Source: Streptomyces sp. SJL17-4 (GTDB lineage Bacteria > Actinomycetota > Actinomycetes > Streptomycetales > Streptomycetaceae). Taken from it: DNA of 64,000 bases. The notes below the pieces were generated by a model. The model was not told the origin of the DNA, did not search any database, and worked only from the letters and a program-made list of their open reading frames with translations. Below, in pieces: positions 1 through 7,292 of this stretch. The stretch is taken from the NCBI RefSeq assembly GCF_036826855.1, contig NZ_CP104578.1, forward strand, positions 3,348,001-3,412,000, in the 5' to 3' direction. Numbering within the stretch: the stretch's first letter is position 1; each line of letters starts with the position of its first letter. Both the position numbers and the translations under genes were made by a program.

Positions 1-438
1 CTTCGCGGCCCGCCGCCGCGTGGAGAAGGCGGCCGGGGTCCGTACCCCTCGGAGCGGCGACCCCTTGGCACCGCATCGGCGGCCCCACTGGCCCGGCGGG
101 AGCGGGCCCTCGCGCCTCGGGCTCGTCGCCGCCGTGGCGAACCGGCGTGCCGAGTTCCAGCGGGTCCCCACCCTGATCCTTCTCTTCTCTCCGACGACCG
201 GGCGCGGCAGCTGTGGGAGCTGTACGGCCGTCTCGACGCCTGCGCGGCGGCGTATCTCACCGCCCTCGGCCGGCCCGACGAGGCGGTGCGCGACGAGGCG
301 GCCGCCATCGTCACCGGCATCAGCCACCACCTCACCCCGGGCTACGCGCCGCTGAACGTGCACCTCTTCCAGTGGCTGCGCTTCGCGGAGCTCCTCGACT
401 ACGCCGCAAAAGCTCCGGCGGTCTCCCGCGCCCGGTAG
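1..438 (+). pseudogene. 3' part of an unrecognised gene, apparently frameshifted
   Basis: Third-position GC is high in frame 2 up to about position 195 and then in frame 1 up to the TAG at 436-438, so the coding signal changes frame near 185-200. The downstream part is rich in helix-forming residues and ends in ...WLRFAELLDYAAKAP before a short tail. No start codon lies in frame 1 inside the window, so the beginning is off the left edge. I recognise no family. It is either a decayed gene or a normal gene with one sequencing error; the GC3 switch is the only evidence for the frameshift. Confidence 0.4.
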
Positions 439-450
439 TTACACTCGGGG

Positions 451-598
451 GCATGGGTTCGTTCCACTTCTTTCTCTGATTCCGGCCGCGGACACGGTCC
501 GACCCGCTGAACCGGCGCCCCAGGGGCGCGGCAGCGGTGGTCCCGGTGTCCCTTCCCCGGCCCGAACGCACCCCAGCACCCAGGGAAAGAACCCATGC
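451..598 (+). promoter_or_regulatory. Candidate attenuation leader: uORF start pairs with ABC-F start
   Basis: GCATGGGTTC at 451-460 is the exact reverse complement of GAACCCATGC at 589-598. After one mismatch (461 against 588) four more pairs follow (462-465 with 584-587). In mRNA this stem would bury both the ABC-F Shine-Dalgarno (GGGAAAG, 583-589) and its ATG (595) inside the leader-peptide start. Inside the leader, GGACAC near 490 can pair with GTGTCC near 546-551, and GCGCCCC/GGGGCGC near 516-531 forms a small local hairpin. A ribosome held on the leader would melt the outer stem and expose the ABC-F start: translational attenuation. The pairing is seen; the mechanism is inferred. TAGTTACACT at 436-445 is a possible -10. 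Confidence 0.55.
453..479 (+). CDS. 8-residue leader peptide MGSFHFFL upstream of the ABC-F gene
   Basis: ATG at 453, eight codons (MGSFHFFL) and TGA at 477-479. A run of G at 447-450 lies just before the ATG and could act as a tight ribosome site. The peptide is aromatic-rich (three Phe, one His). Antibiotic-resistance ABC-F genes are often controlled by ribosome stalling on short leader peptides, and the position 115 bases before the ABC-F ATG fits that plan. The stalling role is inferred. Confidence 0.6.
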   Translation: MGSFHFFL

Positions 599-2304
599 GC
601 GACCGCGCCCAGTTGGCCTTGAACAACGTCTCCAAGGCGTACGGGGACCGCTCCGTCCTCGAACAGATCACGCTCACCGTCCGCCCCGGCGAGAAGGCCG
701 CCGTCATCGGTGAGAACGGCTCCGGCAAATCCACCCTGCTCCGGCTCCTGGCCGGGGCCGAGGCGCCCGACGGCGGAGACGTGACCGTCCGCTTCCCCGG
801 CGGTGTCGCGCGCCTCGCGCAGACGCTCGCCGAGACGCTCGGCCTCGGAACCGGGCACACCGTGCGGGACGCCGTCGACGCGGCGCTCGCCGAACTCCGC
901 GCCATGGAACGGGAGATGCGGGCCGCCGAGGAGACACTCGGCTCCGCGACACCCGAGGAACTCTCCGCGTACGGGGAACTCGTCGCCCGTTACGAGGAGC
1001 GGGGCGGCTACCAGGCCGACGCCCGGGTGGACGCCGCGCTGCACGGGCTCGGCCTCGGCCACGTCCCGTACGAGCGCCGCGTCGGCACGCTCTCCGGCGG
1101 CGAGCAGTCGCGGCTGGCCCTCGCCTGCGTCCTCGCCTCGGGTGCCGAGCTGCTGCTCCTCGACGAGCCGACGAACCACCTCGACCGGGCCGCCGCCGGC
1201 TGGCTGGAGGAACGGCTCCGCACCCACCGCGGCACGGTGGTCGCGGTCACCCACGACCGGGCGTTCCTGGAGGGCATGGCGACGGTGATCCTGGAGGTCG
1301 ACCGGGACACCCGCGCGGTGACCCGGTACGGCGACGGCTGGTCCGGCTACCGCACGGCGAAGGCGGCGGCCCGCCGCCGCTGGGCGCAGGACCACGAGGA
1401 GTGGCGGGAGGAGCTGGCCCGCACGGAGGAGCTGGTCGCGGCGGCCGGGCAGCGGCTCGCGGGCTCGGGCAAGGACCCCCGGCAGGGCTTCGGCAAGCAC
1501 CGCCGTTCGCACGAGAACAAGCTGTCGGGCCAGGTCAGGGCGGCCCGGGCCAGGCTGGACCAGCTACGCAGGTCCCCGGTCCCGGCCCCGCCGGAACCCC
1601 TGCGCTTCACGGCGCGGATCGCCTCGGCGGCCGGGTCTGACGGTGTCCCGTGCCGTCACGACGGTGTCCCGTACGGCGGGCCCGGCGACATTCCGTACGG
1701 CGGGCCCGGCGGCATCCCGTACGGACCCGGCGACGTCCTCGCCGAGCTCGCCGGTGTCGGCGTCGGTGAGCGGCTGTGGATCGACAAGCTGCGGATCGCC
1801 GCCGGAGACCGGCTGCTCGTCTCCGGCCCCAACGGCGCGGGCAAGACGACTCTGCTCCGTGTCCTCGCCGGTGACCTGCGCCCCGACAGCGGCACGGTCA
1901 CCCGCCCGGCCGGGGTCGGCTATCTGCGCCAGGAGCTGCCCGCCGTACCGTCCCCGAAGCCGCTGCTCACCGCGTACGCGGCGGGTCGCCCCGGCCTGCC
2001 CGAGGAGCACGCGGAGGAACTGCTCGCCCTCGGTCTCTTCCGGGAGGAGGACCTGACCGTGCCCGTGGCCCGGCTCTCGGTGGGCCAGCAGCGCCGGCTG
2101 GAACTGGCCGGGCTGGTGACGCGTCCCGCCGATCTGCTCATCCTGGACGAGCCGACCAACCACGTGGCGCTGTCCCTGGTGGAGGACCTGGAGGCGGCCC
2201 TCGCCGCCTTCCCTGGCGCGGTGGTCGCGGTCTCCCACGACGACCGCTTCCGCTCGGGCTTCGGCGGCACCCGGCTCGAGCTCCGCTCAGGCCGTGCCGT
2301 CTGA
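595..2304 (+). CDS. ABC-F family ATP-binding protein (ribosome protection type)
   Basis: 569 residues with two ABC ATPase domains and no membrane segments, the ABC-F plan. Domain 1 has Walker A GENGSGKST (39-47), signature LSGGEQ (166-171) and Walker B LLLLDEPTNHLD (from 186). Domain 2 has Walker A GPNGAGKTT (411-419), signature LSVGQQ (about 494) and Walker B LLILDEPTNH (about 514). A charged linker (about 255-325) joins them. Just before domain 2 is a Gly-Pro-Tyr repeat (PYGGPG-type units) encoded by 24-nt tandem repeats near 1665-1735, unusual for the family. ABC-F proteins of this class dislodge macrolides, lincosamides or similar drugs from the ribosome. The leader peptide upstream supports antibiotic-responsive control. 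The drug cannot be told from sequence. The end overlaps the convergent DUF1330 gene by 18 bases. Confidence 0.85.
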   Translation: MRDRAQLALNNVSKAYGDRSVLEQITLTVRPGEKAAVIGENGSGKSTLLRLLAGAEAPDGGDVTVRFPGGVARLAQTLAETLGLGTGHTVRDAVDAALAELRAMEREMRAAEETLGSATPEELSAYGELVARYEERGGYQADARVDAALHGLGLGHVPYERRVGTLSGGEQSRLALACVLASGAELLLLDEPTNHLDRAAAGWLEERLRTHRGTVVAVTHDRAFLEGMATVILEVDRDTRAVTRYGDGWSGYRTAKAAARRRWAQDHEEWREELARTEELVAAAGQRLAGSGKDPRQGFGKHRRSHENKLSGQVRAARARLDQLRRSPVPAPPEPLRFTARIASAAGSDGVPCRHDGVPYGGPGDIPYGGPGGIPYGPGDVLAELAGVGVGERLWIDKLRIAAGDRLLVSGPNGAGKTTLLRVLAGDLRPDSGTVTRPAGVGYLRQELPAVPSPKPLLTAYAAGRPGLPEEHAEELLALGLFREEDLTVPVARLSVGQQRRLELAGLVTRPADLLILDEPTNHVALSLVEDLEAALAAFPGAVVAVSHDDRFRSGFGGTRLELRSGRAV

Positions 2305-2649
2305 CGCGGCCGCCGCCCGCAGCCGCGCGGCGGCCGTGGCCGGGCCGTAGCCGGGTGCGACGCCGTCGATCAGGAGGAGGTCGCCCGGCATGTGGCGGGT
2401 GCGCAGCGGGAGCAGCTCCTGGTAGGCGGGCGAGTCGTACCAGTCGCGCGCGTGCCGCATCGACGGGAAGGAGACGAGGACGGGCGCGCCGGGCCACTCG
2501 CCCTCGCGGACCTCGCGCTCGGGGGCGCCGTGCACGAGGAAGCGTCCGCCGAAGGGGTCGAGGGTCCCTTGGACGCGCTCCATGTAGGTGATGACCTCGT
2601 CGTGGAGGACGGGCGTCGGGTGCAGGTTCGCGAGGGCGTATGCGGTCAT
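2287..2649 (-). CDS. DUF1330 family protein
   Basis: 120 residues when started at the ATG complementary to 2647-2649, giving MTAYALANLHP, the usual DUF1330 beginning. A longer open frame upstream runs through a hairpin and is unlikely to be translated. The core has the ferredoxin-like features of the family: the early ALANLHP strand, VLVSFPSMRHARDWYDSPAY and a C-terminal GVAP region. DUF1330 proteins are small cytosolic alpha+beta barrel-type proteins without an agreed activity. The gene lies downstream of the alcohol dehydrogenase on the same strand, separated by a 56-base inverted repeat that could end or attenuate the dehydrogenase message. Confidence 0.8.
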   Translation of the reverse strand: MTAYALANLHPTPVLHDEVITYMERVQGTLDPFGGRFLVHGAPEREVREGEWPGAPVLVSFPSMRHARDWYDSPAYQELLPLRTRHMPGDLLLIDGVAPGYGPATAAARLRAAAASDGTA

Positions 2650-2656
2650 GACGCCA

Positions 2657-2712
2657 GAGTGCCGGAGCATGACGTGCGGGTCGATTACCTCGCAGGTCAT
2701 GCTCCGGCACTC
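2657..2712. repeat. Perfect 17-bp inverted repeat forming a long hairpin
   Basis: GAGTGCCGGAGCATGAC (2657-2673) and its exact reverse complement (2696-2712) flank 22 bases that themselves pair: 2675-2678 with 2691-2694, and 2679-2681 with 2687-2689, leaving a 5-base loop (2682-2686). The stem is about 24 pairs with one mismatch and one bulge. It lies between the end of the alcohol dehydrogenase (2737) and the start of the DUF1330 gene (2649). No T-run follows on either strand. It may be a terminator/attenuator, an operator or a small mobile remnant. Confidence 0.75.
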
Positions 2713-2736
2713 GGTGGGGGGAGGCGGGGCCTCGCG

Positions 2737-3789
2737 TCAGATCGTCGACGCGTCGATCACGAAGCGGTACCGGACGTCGCTCGCGAGCACCCGCTCGTAC
2801 GCCTCGTTGATCTGCTCGGCGCGGATCAGCTCGATCTCCGCGCCCAGGCCGTGCTCCGCGCAGAAGTCGAGCATCTCCTGCGTCTCGGCGATGCTGCCGA
2901 TCATCGAGCCCGCGAGGGTCTTGCGGCCGCCGATGAGGGAGAAGAGGCCGATCGAGACGGGCTCCTCGGGGGCGCCGACGTTCACCAGGGCGCCGTCGGT
3001 CTTGACCAGGCTCAGATAGGCGTTGAAGTCCAGCGGCGCGGAGACCGTGGAGATCACCAGGTCGAAGGTGCCGGCCAGCTCGGTGAAGGTCGCCGGGTCG
3101 CTGGTGGCGTAGTAGTGGTCGGCGCCCAGCTTCAGGCCGTCCTCCTGCTTCTTCAGCGACTGGCTGAGGACGGTCACCTCGGCGCCGAGCGCGTGGGCGA
3201 TCTTGACGCCCATGTGGCCGAGGCCGCCGAGGCCGACGATGGCGACCTTCTTGCCGGGGCCGGCCTGCCAGTGGGCGAGCGGCGAGTAGAGGGTGATGCC
3301 GGCGCAGAGCAGCGGGGCGGCCTCGTCGAGGCTGATGCCCTCGGGGATGCGCAGGGTGTAGTTCTCGTCGACGACGATGTGGCTGGAGTAGCCCCCGTAG
3401 GTGGGCTCGCCGTCCTTGTCGAGCGCGTTGTACGTACCGGTGCCGCCCTGGACGCAGTACTGCTCAAGACCCTGGAGGCAGTACGCGCACTCCCGGCAGG
3501 AGTCGACGAAGCAGCCGACGCCGACCCGGTCGCCCACCTGGAATTTGCTGACCCCGGGGCCGACCTCGGCGACGATTCCGGCGATCTCGTGGCCCGGGAC
3601 CATCGGGAAGATGCCCTCGCCCCAGCCGTCGCGCGCCTGGTGGATGTCGGAGTGGCAGATGCCGGAGTACTTGATCTCGATGAGGACGTCGTGCTCGCCG
3701 ACGGGCCGGCGCGGCACGGTGGTGCGCTCCAGCGGGGCGTTGGCGGCGGGTGCGGCGTACGCGGGGACGGTGGTCACGTTCGTGGTCAT
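2737..3789 (-). CDS. Zinc-dependent, probably NADP-linked alcohol dehydrogenase (MDR superfamily)
   Basis: 350 residues, the usual length. Catalytic-zinc ligands are C45 (SGICHSD), H67-E68 (PGHE) and C162 (LLCAG). Structural zinc cysteines are C98, C101, C104 and C112. The nucleotide-binding loop is GLGGLGHMG (186-194), followed by SQSLKK (209-214); Ser/Lys after the second strand usually points to NADP. Closest in type to YahK/cinnamyl-alcohol dehydrogenases, which reduce aldehydes with broad specificity. It is divergent from the XRE regulator at 3918, with 128 bases between, so that regulator probably controls it. The physiological substrate is not evident. Confidence 0.9.
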   Translation of the reverse strand: MTTNVTTVPAYAAPAANAPLERTTVPRRPVGEHDVLIEIKYSGICHSDIHQARDGWGEGIFPMVPGHEIAGIVAEVGPGVSKFQVGDRVGVGCFVDSCRECAYCLQGLEQYCVQGGTGTYNALDKDGEPTYGGYSSHIVVDENYTLRIPEGISLDEAAPLLCAGITLYSPLAHWQAGPGKKVAIVGLGGLGHMGVKIAHALGAEVTVLSQSLKKQEDGLKLGADHYYATSDPATFTELAGTFDLVISTVSAPLDFNAYLSLVKTDGALVNVGAPEEPVSIGLFSLIGGRKTLAGSMIGSIAETQEMLDFCAEHGLGAEIELIRAEQINEAYERVLASDVRYRFVIDASTI

Positions 3790-3917
3790 GGCTCCAGCCT
3801 GCGCGGTGGCGGCGGCATCACCCAGTCCCCTGTTCTGCCTACGTCCAGCGTGCCTACCACTGGCAGGGACAGGAACAGCCGTCCGCGGGGACGTATGACC
3901 TGGGATAATCGGGACGC

Positions 3918-4796
3918 ATGGATCGACGCATGGATCTCAGTGCCGAACTCAGCGAATTCCTGCGCTCGCGCCGGGCCCGGCTGAAGCCGGAGGACGTGGG
4001 TCTGCCGGAGTTCGGGCGCCACCGCCGGGTGCCGGGGCTGCGCCGGGAGGAGCTGGCGCAGCTGGCCGGGGTGTCGGTGGCGTACTACACGCGGCTCGAA
4101 CAGGGCAACGGCCGCAATGTGTCCATGGAGGTCCTCGACTCGATCGCGCGGGCCCTGCGGCTGAGCGACACCGAGCGGGCGCATCTGACGCATCTGGCCA
4201 AGCCGACGGCGAAGAAGAAGCAGCACCGGGCGGCGATCGCCCGCCCCCAGCAGGTGCGGCCGGGCCTGCGGCATCTGCTGGACGCGATGGACGGCGTCCC
4301 GGCGTTCGTCGTGGGCCGGCGCCTCGACGTCCTCGCCTGGAACCGGATGGCGCGGGCCCTGATGGGCGACTTCGAGGCGATGGAGCCGGCCGAGCGCAAT
4401 GTGGCCAGGATGGTCTTCCTCGGGCCCAACTCGCGTGATCTCTACCGGGACTGGGAGTGCAAGGCGACCGAGGTGGTGAGTGTGCTGCGGCTGTACGCGG
4501 GCTGCTACCCGGACGATCCGGCGCTGCTCGCGCTGGTCGGCGAGCTGTCGGTGCGCAGCGAGGAGTTCCGCTCGCTGTGGGCGGCGCACACCGTCACGGA
4601 CAAGGGGCACGGGACGAAGGTGCTGCGGCATCCGCTGGTGGGTGAGATGACGCTGATGTACGAGAGCATGCGGGTGGCGGGCGGGGACCCGGACCTGGTG
4701 CTCATCACGTACCAGGCGGAGCCGGGGTCGGCGTCGGCGGACGCGCTGCGGCTGCTCGCGCAGTGGGGTGTGGACGAGGCCGTGGACGTACGGTGA
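3918..4796 (+). CDS. XRE-family regulator with MmyB-like ligand domain
   Basis: 292 residues. The N-terminal HTH (about 10-85) carries the marks of this group: [20 protein letters not shown] and LEQGNG. The rest (about 105-290) is the MLTR/MmyB-type domain, with [15 protein letters not shown] near 137-152 and ...[19 protein letters not shown] near the end. Members of this group bind fatty acids or other hydrophobic ligands and often repress a divergent oxidoreductase gene. Here that gene is the zinc alcohol dehydrogenase. ATG at 3918 was chosen; a second Met five codons on is also possible. Confidence 0.85.
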   Translation: MDRRMDLSAELSEFLRSRRARLKPEDVGLPEFGRHRRVPGLRREELAQLAGVSVAYYTRLEQGNGRNVSMEVLDSIARALRLSDTERAHLTHLAKPTAKKKQHRAAIARPQQVRPGLRHLLDAMDGVPAFVVGRRLDVLAWNRMARALMGDFEAMEPAERNVARMVFLGPNSRDLYRDWECKATEVVSVLRLYAGCYPDDPALLALVGELSVRSEEFRSLWAAHTVTDKGHGTKVLRHPLVGEMTLMYESMRVAGGDPDLVLITYQAEPGSASADALRLLAQWGVDEAVDVR

Positions 4797-4895
4797 CGCG
4801 GAACGGCCGGTGACGCGGAGCGTACGGGTGACGCGGGACAACCGGCGGCGCAGAACGTACGCGTGACGCGGAACGGCGGCCCCCTCCGTCGTGGA

Positions 4896-4932
4896 AACGG
4901 CGGCCCCCTCCGTAGTGGAGGGGGCCGCCGTT
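4896..4932. terminator. Strong hairpin between convergent XRE and L,D-transpeptidase genes
   Basis: AACGGCGGCCCCCTCC (4896-4911) pairs with its exact complement ending at 4932, with a 5-base loop. Bidirectional terminator for the regulator (+) and the transpeptidase (-). The left arm is duplicated just upstream (4872-4887). Several copies of GTGACGCGGAACG-like sequence fill 4796-4875. Confidence 0.75.
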
Positions 4933-4963
4933 CTCGTACGCGCGTGCCGTGCCGTGCCGGGGA

Positions 4964-6232
4964 TCAGACCGCCGAGCCGGCCTTCCAGTCCGCCCAGCTC
5001 ATGTTCCAGCCGTTGAGGCCGTTGCTCGGGGCGATCGTCTTGTCCTTGGAGTTCTTGACGATCACGACGTCGCCGACGATCGAGTGGTCGTACAGCCAGG
5101 CGGCCTGCTGGTTCGGGTCGCCGGCGCCCTTGACGTCGTTCAGGCCGACGCAGCCGTGGCTGGTGTTGGCCGAGCCGAAGATCGAGTCCGGGCCCCAGTA
5201 GTTGCCGTGGATGAACGTGCCCGACGTGGACAGGCGCATGGCGTGCGGCACGTCCTTGATGTCGTACTCGCCCTTGCCGTCGTCGTCGGTGAAGCCGACG
5301 GTCGCGCCGTTCATCCGGGTCTCCTTGAACTTCTCGGAGATCACCATCTGACCGTTGTAGGTCGGGTTCTCCGGGGAGCCGGCGGAGATCGGGATGGTCT
5401 TGATCGTCTTGCCGTCCTGGGTGACCGTCATGGTCTTGGTGGCGACGTCGACGGTGGAGACCTGGTTGCGGCCGATCTTGAAGGTGACGGTCTTCTGCTG
5501 GACGCCGAAGACGCCGTCGGCGCCCTCGACGCCGTCGAGGTCGAGCTTGAGGGTGACGGTCGAGCCCTCGGTCCAGTACTTGTCCGGACGGAAGTCGAGG
5601 CGCGTGCCGTCGAACCAGTGCCCGACGACCTCCTGGCCGGCGCTGGAGGTCACCGTGATGCCGGCCTGGACGGCCTCCTTGTCGGTGATCGCCTTGTTGA
5701 AGTTGATCGAGACCGGCATGCCGACGCCGACGGTCGAGCCGTCCTCCGGCGTGAAGTTGCCGATGAAGCTGTTGGCCTTGGAGACCGTGGTGAACGAGGA
5801 GTTCTCGTGCGCCTCCAGGCCCTCCGCGTCCGTGGCGGTGGCGGCGATCTTGTAGACCGTGGCGCGGTCGAGCTGACCGCTCGGCTTCCAGCTCAGGCCG
5901 TCGGCGGCTATCTCGCCCTTGACGGCCTCGCCCTCGGCGGAGGTCATGACGACCTCGGTGAGCTTGCCGTCGGTGACGGCGACCTTGGCGTCGTTGTTGA
6001 TGGAGGCGTTCTGCGCGCCGTTCTTCGGCGAGATCGTGATCTTCGCCTTGGAGGTCTTCTGCGCGGCCGCCTCGTCGACCTGGGCCTGTGACTGCGGCGT
6101 CGCGGAACCGGAGGTGCCCGCCTTGTCCTCGTCGCTGCACGCCGAGAGCACCAGCACACCGCTGAGCACGGCGGCCGCGGCGGCCAGGCTCCTGCGGCGG
6201 CGCTTGCCGTCCGTCATCACACGCTTCTCCAT
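4964..6232 (-). CDS. L,D-transpeptidase lipoprotein with Ig-like domains
   Basis: 422 residues. A signal peptide with lipobox LSAC puts the lipidated cysteine at 32. Two Ig-like regions (about 60-250) precede a YkuD domain (about 255-385). The catalytic motif SHGCVGL is intact with Cys near 361, and the upstream HGNYW carries the conserved His. L,D-transpeptidases make 3-3 cross-links in peptidoglycan; the order signal, Ig-like, YkuD is the common actinobacterial form. It stands alone on the minus strand. ATG at 6232 was used; the Met at codon 6 (MTDGKRRRR) is an alternative. Confidence 0.9.
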   Translation of the reverse strand: MEKRVMTDGKRRRRSLAAAAAVLSGVLVLSACSDEDKAGTSGSATPQSQAQVDEAAAQKTSKAKITISPKNGAQNASINNDAKVAVTDGKLTEVVMTSAEGEAVKGEIAADGLSWKPSGQLDRATVYKIAATATDAEGLEAHENSSFTTVSKANSFIGNFTPEDGSTVGVGMPVSINFNKAITDKEAVQAGITVTSSAGQEVVGHWFDGTRLDFRPDKYWTEGSTVTLKLDLDGVEGADGVFGVQQKTVTFKIGRNQVSTVDVATKTMTVTQDGKTIKTIPISAGSPENPTYNGQMVISEKFKETRMNGATVGFTDDDGKGEYDIKDVPHAMRLSTSGTFIHGNYWGPDSIFGSANTSHGCVGLNDVKGAGDPNQQAAWLYDHSIVGDVVIVKNSKDKTIAPSNGLNGWNMSWADWKAGSAV

Positions 6233-6417
6233 CGTCGCCGATTCCCTGCCAACTTCTTGTTAAGAACGCCCATGACACCCCGTCCGGTTCCGGAGGCGGA
6301 GCGTTTGTGGGGAACACCACTGATCGACACGCTCGTACGGTCCCGTCCGGTTCCCGGGGCCGCGGTGGCCCCCGTCACCGGGGCAGCGGTGGCCCCGTCA
6401 CCCCTCGCGCGCCACAA

Positions 6418-6443
6418 GGCCCCGGGACGCCGTCCCGGGGCCT
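6418..6443. terminator. Hairpin downstream of the acidic hypothetical gene
   Basis: AGGCCCGGGAC (6418-6428) pairs with GTCCCGGGGCCT (6432-6443) with a single bulged G. It follows the stop of the gene at 6467 on the minus strand. The rest of the 6233-6466 gap holds two direct copies of GCGGTGGCCCC(C)GTCACC near 6362-6402. Confidence 0.55.
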
Positions 6444-6466
6444 GTGAAACAGGGCGGATGCCGGTT

Positions 6467-6808
6467 TTACGACCGGTCGTCGTCGTCTTCCTCCGCACCA
6501 TCTTCCTCGCCGAGGTCCCACTCCAGGGCATCGGGGTCGTACTCGACCTCCTCGCTGCTCCAGGAGGCCTGGACCATCTCGATGCCGGGGACGTCGCGGA
6601 TCAGGTCGAAGGGCTCGACGAGGTACGCGAGGGCCTCGGCGCTGTCCTCGTGGGCGGCGGCGCGGGCGGGCACCCGCTCCTCCTCGGGCATGAACTCGTC
6701 GGCGTCGATCCGGGCCTCGGCCGCCTCGGCCAGCTCGGCCGGTCCGTCGATCTCCAGGACCACATCGACCCGAAGACGTACATAGCGCGGTGTCTCAGAA
6801 GTACTCAT
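6467..6808 (-). CDS. Conserved hypothetical acidic protein
   Basis: 113 residues from the ATG complementary to 6806-6808 (MSTSETPRYVRLRV). Longer starts up to 6886 add a basic, unlikely extension. The N-terminal half looks like a small alpha+beta fold (VRLRVDVVLEIDG, then AAHEDSAEALAYLVEPFDLI). The tail is very acidic and ends in a run of Asp. No signal peptide or membrane segment. I do not recognise a function; it resembles single-copy conserved Streptomyces proteins. It faces away from the small surface protein at 6920. Confidence 0.7.
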   Translation of the reverse strand: MSTSETPRYVRLRVDVVLEIDGPAELAEAAEARIDADEFMPEEERVPARAAAHEDSAEALAYLVEPFDLIRDVPGIEMVQASWSSEEVEYDPDALEWDLGEEDGAEEDDDDRS

Positions 6809-6919
6809 GGGTCGGAGCGTAGGCGCCCCGGGGCTCCCGGCTTTCCCACGACCCGCTGTGTTCATTAGCATCGGCGCACCGACCAATTCGCGGTTTCCGC
6901 AAGGGGGATCGAAATTTCC

Positions 6920-7189
6920 GTGTCCGCCGCCCGACGCCCACTGCTGACCGCGACCGCCGCGGGCACGCTGCTGTGCGCCCTGTGGTTCGTACCGTCAGCC
7001 AACGCCACCGACGAGCAGGGCGGGGTACGGATCGGGGTGACCCAGGACGGCCACGCCGCGGACGACGGCCGCCTGGCCGAGACCGGCGGCCGGGACACCG
7101 TGCCTTATCTGATCGGCGGGACGGGTTTCCTGGGTGTCGGGGCGGGATTCGTGGCGCTGGCGATGCACCGCCGCGACCGGACGTCGTGA
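6920..7189 (+). CDS. Small secreted protein with LAETG sortase signal
   Basis: 89 residues from GTG at 6920, with AAGGGGG at 6901-6907 as ribosome site. An N-terminal signal peptide (about 1-30) is followed by only about 20 polar residues, then LAETGG (52-57), a hydrophobic span and MHRRDRTS. LAxTG plus hydrophobic span plus Arg is the class E sortase signal of Streptomyces. The mature wall-linked part would be tiny. No class E sortase is encoded in this window. Function unknown. Confidence 0.7.
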   Translation: MSAARRPLLTATAAGTLLCALWFVPSANATDEQGGVRIGVTQDGHAADDGRLAETGGRDTVPYLIGGTGFLGVGAGFVALAMHRRDRTS

Positions 7190-7207
7190 GCGGCCGCGGA
7201 TGACGTG

Positions 7208-7240
7208 AGGGCCCGCCCCGGGAAGCCCGGGGCGGGCCCT
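7208..7240. terminator. Perfect 15-bp hairpin between convergent genes
   Basis: AGGGCCCGCCCCGGG (7208-7222), loop AAG, and exact complement (7226-7240). It ends the LAETG gene (+) and hutH (-). Confidence 0.8.
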
Positions 7241-7292
7241 GCGCCGTACGTGCACATACCTGCCGTAAGTGCGGTGCGGTGCCGTGCCGTGC

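Noticed and set aside
3786..6320. 844-codon open frame on the minus strand
   Set aside because: It runs antisense to the XRE gene and out of frame with the L,D-transpeptidase, and reads as Arg/Gly/His-rich shadow sequence. Such long shadow frames are normal at this GC content.
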